Part shown: positions 25,337 through 32,176 of the stretch, in pieces | How positions within the stretch are numbered: position 1 is the first letter of the stretch | Layout of the letters: every line of letters begins with the position of its first letter | Source: Nanobdellota archaeon | GTDB taxonomy: Archaea > Nanobdellota > Nanobdellia > UBA10117 > ARS21 | DNA length: 32,176 nt | Assembly: GCA_014239585.1 (NCBI GenBank) | Contig: JAAZYP010000004.1 | Span: 1 to 32,176 of the forward strand | Direction of reading: 5' to 3' | Notes under the pieces: model-generated | What the model was told of the DNA's origin: nothing | Databases searched by the model: none | The model's input: the letters and a program-made list of their open reading frames with translations, nothing else | Position numbers and translations under genes: made by a program

Positions 25337-27210
25337 AAGTACTTACAAATTTAGAATTAGAGGTTGTTGTTAGAGAACTTAATGATATAATCTTAAATTC
25401 AAAGGTAGCAAAAATATTTCTTCCTGAAACTAGAATTTTACGGCTTGATTTACATAAATCAAATATTGGTAAATCAACTTTGATTATTGATTCGGGAAAA
25501 GGAATTTATCTTTCTGAATTTAAACTAGAAAACCCTACGACACCTCCTTCATTTGCAATGTTTTTAAGACGGCATTTGAATAATTCAATTCTTAAACGAA
25601 TTGAACTTCAGCCCGGTGAACGAATTGTCGAACTTGTATTTCAAACAAAAATTGGTGAAAAGAAATTAATTGTCGAATTACATAGTAAAGGTAATTTTAT
25701 ATTAACTGATTCCGCTAATAAAATTATAAATTCTGCGGTGATTGTTGAAACTTCTAAAAAAACGATAAAAAAGGGTAAAACATATGAATATATTCGATCT
25801 GAATTTGATATACGCAAAGTTAGTCTGCATGATTTCACTGAGGCGTCTAAAAATTGGGCAGGAACATCTTTAATTCGATTTTTAGCAAGTGGATTAAAAT
25901 TGGGAAAAATTTATGGTGAAGAAATCTGTAATCGTTCAAAAATTGATTCCGATAAAGATGTTAATTTACTATCTTTAGATGAAATTAAAGAATTATATTC
26001 TGAACTTACAAAGCTTTTGAATAAATTTGATTCTAGATCTGCAATCTTAACTGAAAATAATGCATTTCCTTTTGAATTACTAAAACATTCTGGTGAAAAA
26101 ATGAATTTATTCAATAATGCGTTGGATAATCTTTATTCAAAAGAACTTGAAAAACGTGCTCAAGATAAACATGAAACAACACATAATCGTGCTAATGTTA
26201 AACTGGGAAAAAATATTGAAAAACAGGAAAAATTAATTTATGAGCTAACTAAACTAAGTGAACAAAATCAAAATCTTATTAAATTAATTTATGAAAATTA
26301 TGAAATAATTTCGAATATTTTAATTAAAATTAATTCTGCACGTAAAAATTATTCGTGGGATGAAGTTGAATCTGCTCTCAAAAAATCTGCAGGAGAAGAG
26401 ACGAAACTTTTGAAAAAAATAAATCGGAAAGATAGTTCGATAATTCTTGATTTGAATGGGACAGCCATAGAAATTGAGATTGATTCAAAAATTGAGAATT
26501 TAATTAATAATCTTTATACTAAAAATAAGAAAATATTACGAAAAATTGATGGTGCTAAATCGATTTTGATTAAATTTCGAAATAAGAAAATTGTTTTACC
26601 TGCTATTGAAAAACCAAAATTAAAACGTCAAATTAAACGCGAATGGTTCGAAAAATTCAGATGGTTTTATACCTCAAGTAATCTTTTAGCAATTGGCGGT
26701 CGAGATGCAACAAGTAATGAAGTTTTGATCAAAAAACATTTGGAAGTTAATGATTTAGTATTCCATACTGAAATGTCTGGATCTCCGTTTTTCATTTTGA
26801 AAGATGGACGCGATTCCTCGAAGCTCGATATTGAAGAAGTTGCAATTGCCACTGCATCTTATTCTCGAGCATGGAAATTAAATATGTTTGATGCAGACGT
26901 ATTTTATGTTAATCCTGCTCAGATATCTAAAACTGCAAATCCTGGCGAATATTTAAACAAAGGTAGTTTCATGGTTAGAGGTAAACGTAATTTTTTGAAT
27001 GTTAAACTTAAAGTTTCAATTGGATCTAAAGATGGGAAGATGATCGGTGGTCCAACTTCAGCAATTTCATCTCAAATTGAAGAATATATCTCGTTAATTC
27101 CCGGTGAACGTAAAAAATCTGATGTTACTAAATCAATTTCGAAAAAATACAATCATTCTTCTGAAGAAGTTATTCGTTTTGTTCCTAACGGTGAATCTAA
27201 ATTACTTTAG
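25333..27210 (+). CDS. rqcH: RqcH / NFACT-family ribosome quality-control protein
   Basis: NFACT-N start (MKVLTNLELEVVVRELNDIILNSKVAKIFLP), central coiled coil, NFACT-R (KFRWFYTSSNLLAIGGRDATSNEVLIKKHLEVNDLVFHTEMSGSPFFIL). Confidence 0.93.
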   Translation: MKVLTNLELEVVVRELNDIILNSKVAKIFLPETRILRLDLHKSNIGKSTLIIDSGKGIYLSEFKLENPTTPPSFAMFLRRHLNNSILKRIELQPGERIVELVFQTKIGEKKLIVELHSKGNFILTDSANKIINSAVIVETSKKTIKKGKTYEYIRSEFDIRKVSLHDFTEASKNWAGTSLIRFLASGLKLGKIYGEEICNRSKIDSDKDVNLLSLDEIKELYSELTKLLNKFDSRSAILTENNAFPFELLKHSGEKMNLFNNALDNLYSKELEKRAQDKHETTHNRANVKLGKNIEKQEKLIYELTKLSEQNQNLIKLIYENYEIISNILIKINSARKNYSWDEVESALKKSAGEETKLLKKINRKDSSIILDLNGTAIEIEIDSKIENLINNLYTKNKKILRKIDGAKSILIKFRNKKIVLPAIEKPKLKRQIKREWFEKFRWFYTSSNLLAIGGRDATSNEVLIKKHLEVNDLVFHTEMSGSPFFILKDGRDSSKLDIEEVAIATASYSRAWKLNMFDADVFYVNPAQISKTANPGEYLNKGSFMVRGKRNFLNVKLKVSIGSKDGKMIGGPTSAISSQIEEYISLIPGERKKSDVTKSISKKYNHSSEEVIRFVPNGESKLL

Positions 27211-27525
27211 ATTTTTTTGAAAATCTGATTCTTGCCATCCAACGTCTACCAAATTATTTTTAATTTGAAGTTCAGATAAACCATTTTTTCTTGAATTTTT
27301 AATATAGCCTTTTATTGGATCTTTTTCTCCCCGAGGAAATTTGAAAACTAAAATTAATAATCCTAATAACGTAGGTATTATTAAGAAAAGTAATGGATTT
27401 ATAGTTGGAACTGTAATTGAAAGTCCTGTTAAATTTCCGCGTGGTAATAAGAATGTTACTGAAGTTATTACCATAATTATACCTAATGACGCAAATATTG
27501 CGGTAAGAATATTATCTTCGTCCAT
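27202..27525 (-). CDS. two-TM protein with C-terminal GW-motif helical tail
   Basis: TM segments LTAIFASLGIIMVITSVTFLL and PLLFLIIPTLLGLLILVFKF; C-terminal GYIKNSRKNGLSELQIKNNLVDVGWQESDFQKNLK. Confidence 0.7.
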   Translation of the reverse strand: MDEDNILTAIFASLGIIMVITSVTFLLPRGNLTGLSITVPTINPLLFLIIPTLLGLLILVFKFPRGEKDPIKGYIKNSRKNGLSELQIKNNLVDVGWQESDFQKNLK

Positions 27526-27597
27526 CTATTTAGTATATTGCCGTCATATATAAATTTTGAGCCATAGTCTTAAATAACTTCATTTCTTAACTGAAGC

Positions 27598-28845
27598 ATG
27601 GATAAATTGCTGCAAAACATAAAAAAACAGGTTACGTTGACAGCAGATGAAAATTCCAGTATTAAAACTACTATAAAAGAATTTAAAAATAAAATTGAAC
27701 CCGTATTAACAAAAAATAAAATTGACGCGAATTTATTTGTGGGGGGCAGTGTTGGTAAAGGTTCAAATCTTCCAAGTCTTCATGATATCGATATATTTAT
27801 TCGATTCAAAAAGGACGGGAACTTGTCTGAAATTCTTGAAAAAACTTTGAAATCTTGTTTTAAAAAAATTACACGATTGAAAGGTTCACGAGATTATTTT
27901 AAAGTTGAATTGAATGGTTTTGAAATTGAAGTTATTCCTGTTCTATATATTACTCGACCAAATCAAGCAAAAAATATTACAGATCATTCTCCCATTCATG
28001 TAAATTGGTCTAAACGAAATTCGGGAAAACTTATTGACGATATTAAAATTTCCAAACTTTTTTTCAGAGGAATAGGTGCATATGGTGCTGAATCATGGAT
28101 AGGTGGATTCTCGGGCCACGTTATTGAAATTTTGACGGTGCATTATGGTGGATTCAAAAAATTATTAAAAGGTATAACTAAATGGGATGAAACTACTTTT
28201 GCTGATTTTGAAAAACATTACACAAATGAAAAAGACGCACGATTATCGATTTCTAAATCTAAACAAGAATCTCCTTTACTTATTGTTGATCCGGTCGATA
28301 AAGAACGAAATTCTGCAGCCGCTGTATCAAAAGAAAAATATGACTTCCTTAAAAAAACCGTAACTAAATTTTTGAAGAAACCGACTTTATCTTATTTCGA
28401 AGAAGAAATTATTACTGCGGAAGATATTAAAAAACAGGTAAAAAAGAATAAATTATTTTTATTTTATGCTAAACCCGAAAGTACAAAGCTTGATGCTTCG
28501 GGTGCAAAAATGTTGAATCATCATAAAAAAATAAAACGAATGTTTTCTGAAAATAATTTTGAAGTTATCACTTCAGGATTTTTCTGGGATAAAAAGAATG
28601 ATGGTTTAATCTGGTTTATATTAAATCCGAAAGAATTGACTAAACAACATATTTTGAAAGGTCCTCCGACCTATGAAAGCGGAATTAATATTATGAATTT
28701 TAAGAAAAAATATTCACGAAAAAAGGTATGGAGAGAAGGTTACAATTATTTTGTTGAAGTTTCTAGAAAATATACTAAATCTGAGCAAGTTGTCAAATTA
28801 ATCAAATCTGAAGAAGAATTTGATTCTTTAACTTTGAAAAAATGA
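27598..28845 (+). CDS. cca: archaeal class I CCA tRNA nucleotidyltransferase
   Basis: FVGGSVGKGSNLPSLHDIDIFIRFKK catalytic motif; IEVIPVL; overall archaeal CCA architecture. Confidence 0.94.
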   Translation: MDKLLQNIKKQVTLTADENSSIKTTIKEFKNKIEPVLTKNKIDANLFVGGSVGKGSNLPSLHDIDIFIRFKKDGNLSEILEKTLKSCFKKITRLKGSRDYFKVELNGFEIEVIPVLYITRPNQAKNITDHSPIHVNWSKRNSGKLIDDIKISKLFFRGIGAYGAESWIGGFSGHVIEILTVHYGGFKKLLKGITKWDETTFADFEKHYTNEKDARLSISKSKQESPLLIVDPVDKERNSAAAVSKEKYDFLKKTVTKFLKKPTLSYFEEEIITAEDIKKQVKKNKLFLFYAKPESTKLDASGAKMLNHHKKIKRMFSENNFEVITSGFFWDKKNDGLIWFILNPKELTKQHILKGPPTYESGINIMNFKKKYSRKKVWREGYNYFVEVSRKYTKSEQVVKLIKSEEEFDSLTLKK

Positions 28846-29441
28846 AAAGGGCAATAATGCGACAATGGAATAAAATTGCAAAAAGTGGGTTTGTTTATCG
28901 CCGAAATTTTAATTATGATTTATCACCGTATTTTACAAAAAAGGGTAAAATTTTAGATATAGGTGGCGGTGCAGGTCATCCTGAACTGAAAAAATTCGGT
29001 AATGTTACTTCATGTGATATCTCGATAGAGATGCTTAAAAAAAATACGCCAAATTCGGTGAATTGTGATGCTTCAAACTTGCCTTTCAGATCTAAATCTT
29101 TCAATTATGTAACTAGTTTTGCCACATTTCATCATTTACCTAAAAAGGAGGGGGAAAAATTCTTAGATGAAGTATATCGAGTCTTGAAAACAGGTGGGAT
29201 TGCATACCTTACTTATGGATATCTTTCTAAAACTGGTAAAATTAATATAAACTGGAGCAATATTTCTCGTACCTATTACTCTTTTGACTCGAAATCTGTT
29301 GAAAAATTGTTAATTAATTCTAACTTTTCAAGTTATGAACTGTTTTCAGGTTCAAAATCTAAAAAAATTGTGACTTATTCTAAAAATAAAGAAGAATTTC
29401 AAGAACACTTCAAAAATATGATTATAATATTGAAAAAGTAG
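28842..29441 (+). CDS. class I SAM-dependent methyltransferase
   Basis: MRQWNKIAKSGFVYRRNF, GKILDIGGGAGHPEL, LPFRSKSFNYVTSFATFHHL, EVYRVLKTGGIAYLTY. Confidence 0.88.
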   Translation: MKRAIMRQWNKIAKSGFVYRRNFNYDLSPYFTKKGKILDIGGGAGHPELKKFGNVTSCDISIEMLKKNTPNSVNCDASNLPFRSKSFNYVTSFATFHHLPKKEGEKFLDEVYRVLKTGGIAYLTYGYLSKTGKININWSNISRTYYSFDSKSVEKLLINSNFSSYELFSGSKSKKIVTYSKNKEEFQEHFKNMIIILKK

Positions 29442-29461
29442 ACGACTATAAGTCGTCTACT
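29437..29461. terminator. 11-bp perfect stem with 3-nt loop at convergent methyltransferase/dnaG ends
   Basis: AGTAGACGACT-ATA-AGTCGTCTACT; contains both genes' stop codons. Confidence 0.6.
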
Positions 29462-30594
29462 GTATAAACCTTAACTGCGGTTGAACGCGAAGGTTTTTTG
29501 CTTGCAATTATATACTTCAATCCTGCTTTGTATGCGGATCTCATTATTGTTGAAGATGTTTTACCATCCATTACAATCGCTTGAGCTCCATCTAACTCTT
29601 CTAGGACCGAATCTAGTTCTTTAACTGGAACTCTTCCCAATATTTGAAGCGTTTCATCTAAAATAACTGCTGCTCCATCGCCTACAATTTCGTCATGCAA
29701 GTCTTTCAACGTACTTGTATCTGAAGGTAAACTTATTTCTTCAACTTCTTTTGAAGCGGTTCGTTTAGTTGTTGGTTTTCTTGAAACTTTTGAATTATTT
29801 TTACCTCGTAAAGCCATTAAAATTTCTTTTTGAGTTAATTCTTCAACTTCCTTACCGTCTGGCGCTTTTACTGTTAAATCAATAGATAATTTCTTAGATA
29901 AAGTTTTAACAATTAAATCTCCGCCTCTGTCTCCGTCAACAAATAAAGTTATTTTTTTACCGTCAACCAACTTTGGTAATGATCGAGGCAATTTAGCTCC
30001 GTTCAAAGCAATAGTATTTCTAATACCATATTTCAAAAGAGTTACAACGTCTGCTCTACCTTCGACAATTATTATTTCTTCTGCATTTTTAAAATCTGGA
30101 CCACCTGGTAATTTATCGCTACCGTATGATTCTATATCGGATGCTCGCACATCTTCTGCAATTTCGACAGTCATTTCTTGTGCGTCAGGTTGCGAATGAA
30201 CTAATTCTTTCAAAAGTTCTTTTGCTCGATTCATAATATAATCTCTCTTTGTGGATCGAACATCTTTGATACTTTCTACATGAATCTTGGATTCAGAAGG
30301 TCCCACTCTGTCAATTGTTTCTACTGCGGCTGCAACTAGTGCAGTTTCAGATTTACTCATACTTGACGGAATAAGAATTGTTCCTCTGCTTTTACCGTTT
30401 TTTGATTCTAATTGGACTTCAATTCTACCGATTCTTCCAGCTTTTTGAAGTTCCCTAAGCTCTAAATTTGGACCTAACAAACCTTCTGTTTGTCCAAATA
30501 CAGCTCCGATTACATCTGGCCTTTCTGCCATTCCTGTTAAATTTATTTTAGCATAAATATTATACTTTATTGATATTGGACTTATTTTTCCCAT
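29446..30594 (-). CDS. dnaG: archaeal DnaG-like primase
   Basis: RPDVIGAVFGQTEGLLGPNLELRELQKAGRIGRIEV, Toprim EEIIIVEGRADVVTLLKYGIRNTIALNG, LFVDGDRGGDL. Confidence 0.96.
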   Translation of the reverse strand: MGKISPISIKYNIYAKINLTGMAERPDVIGAVFGQTEGLLGPNLELRELQKAGRIGRIEVQLESKNGKSRGTILIPSSMSKSETALVAAAVETIDRVGPSESKIHVESIKDVRSTKRDYIMNRAKELLKELVHSQPDAQEMTVEIAEDVRASDIESYGSDKLPGGPDFKNAEEIIIVEGRADVVTLLKYGIRNTIALNGAKLPRSLPKLVDGKKITLFVDGDRGGDLIVKTLSKKLSIDLTVKAPDGKEVEELTQKEILMALRGKNNSKVSRKPTTKRTASKEVEEISLPSDTSTLKDLHDEIVGDGAAVILDETLQILGRVPVKELDSVLEELDGAQAIVMDGKTSSTIMRSAYKAGLKYIIASKKPSRSTAVKVYTVDDL

Positions 30595-30619
30595 TTTATT
30601 TTTTCCCCAACTAAAAACT

Positions 30620-30740
30620 GCTATTCGGCTGTGCTGCTTTTTGCAGCGGTGCGCTTAATGCGCTTCAATTAAAATATGAATTGAGTTAAGTGAATATTTG
30701 TTTTAGTTGATGGTAAAAGATTCGATATATCATTTATAAA
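30620..30740 (-). ncRNA. candidate structured transcript: dnaG 5' leader or stand-alone small RNA
   Basis: Strong TATA TTTATAAA (30733-30740) with AACC upstream on the minus strand; three short hairpins at 30633-30683; no ATG at the expected start. Confidence 0.3.
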
Positions 30741-30749
30741 GGTTTTGGC

Positions 30750-32176
30750 TTATTCTCTGCTTGAGTTTAATGCTTCATCTATTTTATCGTCATCCCAGCC
30801 TTTATTTTTCAATGCTCCTCTAATCTGCTCATTTGAGAACCCCTTTGATCGCTGAGTTTTAATGTATGTTTCAGGTCCAGCTGGTTTAGGTGCAGCATTA
30901 AATTCACTTGGTCCTGTGGATGTTGGTTTTGCTCCGATGTTCATATTGTGACTTCCCAACAATCCTTTCTTCCATGCAAAGAATGTTCCTCCGCCAATTA
31001 TTGTAACAAATGCAAAAATCCCCAAAATCCCCAAAATTGATCCTTCATCACAATCATCAGGGGAATTGATTTGATTTTCACCTTGAGATTTTGAACAATA
31101 TCCATCATTTTTCAAACAATCCAATGGTGTGTTTGAAAGTTCTTCACCTTGCTGACAAATACCGTCATACGGTACATATGATAATTGTGGTTCTGAATCC
31201 GTATTTTCAGTATATCTTGGTTCGATGCTTATTACTTTTCCTTCTGCGTCAACTGTAATCATTTTGTCATCTGCGAGAATTGTTCCGCCTTTCAGAAGTG
31301 CCAAATAAGCAAGTTCTCCATCAGTATAAGTTTTATCTAAAATAATTCTCAATCCCGTATAGTCTATTTCTTCAACTTCCAATTCAGTTAAAGTTAATGA
31401 ATGAGTTATTGATGCTGATGCTCCTTCGTCATCAGTTACAGTTAGATTAATTGTACACATACTTAATGGGCAATCAGTTACATTTGTATAAACATGATCT
31501 GTTCTTACTCCGCTCTTAGTGACAGTTGGTGCGACTTCCCAAGAATAACTAGCGATTGGTGCGCCTTCAGGATCTATTGAAGATGCTCCTGAAAATGAAA
31601 CGGTATCTCCAACTTGCACTAATGTTGGTGCAACAATATTCGGAACTGGTAATTCGTTTTCTTTAGCAATACAAATTTCGTCTAAATTAAATGCTGCAGT
31701 TAGTGCACTTTCATCCAAAGTATATCCTGGCTTACATGCCCATCCTGTATCTTGAATTGGATATCCTCCGAAAGAACTTGGATGCGAGTTTGGTCCATAT
31801 GGACTTGGTTGAACTGCGATTGAAAATAAATAAGCTTGAGAAAATTCAGTTCCATCTTCAACTTTAAAGCTAAATGATGTCGTATTTACGAATCCATATT
31901 CACTTTCAAACGCTAGATTTGGTATTTGAGATGCGAAAATAGTTATTTGAGTTTCCAAATCTTCTTGTGTATAAGCATTACCATTTAATTTTAATTTCCC
32001 GCCGTTAGGTAAAGTCATGATTTTAATTTTTTGGAGTTCATCACCATTATCTAAATCTGTAAATGCGAAATCTTCGGAAGTAAATACATGGCTACCGTAT
32101 TCATAAATTGATTTGGATAATTCTGCTGATTCAGGTATATCGTTAACAGATTTTACTTCTAACTCAAAGCTGGTTG
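30750..32176 (-). CDS. large cell-surface protein (cadherin-like repeat, PKD domain, C-terminal TM, GW-motif tail), truncated by window edge
   Basis: The frame stays open past Met 32018 to the window end (TSFELEVKSVNDIPESAELSKSIYEYGSHVFTSEDFAFTDLDNGDELQKIKIMTLPNGGKLKLNG...). PKD: GDTVSFSGASSIDPEGAPIASYSWEV...VTDDEGASASITHSLTL. TM: GSILGILGIFAFVTIIGGGTFFAW. Confidence 0.85.
   Translation of the reverse strand, partial: TSFELEVKSVNDIPESAELSKSIYEYGSHVFTSEDFAFTDLDNGDELQKIKIMTLPNGGKLKLNGNAYTQEDLETQITIFASQIPNLAFESEYGFVNTTSFSFKVEDGTEFSQAYLFSIAVQPSPYGPNSHPSSFGGYPIQDTGWACKPGYTLDESALTAAFNLDEICIAKENELPVPNIVAPTLVQVGDTVSFSGASSIDPEGAPIASYSWEVAPTVTKSGVRTDHVYTNVTDCPLSMCTINLTVTDDEGASASITHSLTLTELEVEEIDYTGLRIILDKTYTDGELAYLALLKGGTILADDKMITVDAEGKVISIEPRYTENTDSEPQLSYVPYDGICQQGEELSNTPLDCLKNDGYCSKSQGENQINSPDDCDEGSILGILGIFAFVTIIGGGTFFAWKKGLLGSHNMNIGAKPTSTGPSEFNAAPKPAGPETYIKTQRSKGFSNEQIRGALKNKGWDDDKIDEALNSSRE

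Noticed and set aside
30640-30680. Short reading frame TTG...KRIKRTAAKSSTAE* upstream of dnaG
   Set aside because: Only 15 codons, non-ATG start and preceded by a stop; RNA structure is a better explanation, though a gene remnant is not excluded.

Overview
AT-rich, gene-dense archaeal chromosomal window; gene content and surface-protein types suggest a DPANN-type lineage (inference only). It carries archaeal information-processing genes: dphB, trm5, trpS with an adjacent tRNA-Trp, fen, EF-1beta with a small zinc-ribbon gene missing from the ORF track, truD, rnhB, aspS, an smc-scpA-scpB-rqcH operon, cca and dnaG. It also carries a set of cell-surface proteins: an S-layer protein, a thrombospondin type-1-like protein, a lamin-tail-domain protein and a PKD/cadherin-like protein running off the right edge. 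There are four tRNAs (Trp-CCA, Val-TAC, Leu-CAA, initiator Met-CAT). I saw no CRISPR array, transposon, prophage or rRNA. The most notable signals are regulatory. (1) TATA boxes sit about 25 nt from start codons nearly everywhere, implying leaderless mRNAs and correcting several ORF starts. (2) Two unrelated divergent gene pairs have start codons exactly 50 nt apart with one palindromic TATA box centred between them. (3) The S-layer gene, and possibly dnaG, break the leaderless rule with structured leaders. (4) A 14-bp palindrome lies between the S-layer gene and a divergent wHTH regulator. (5) All convergent gene ends interlock, one within an 11-bp hairpin holding both stop codons.
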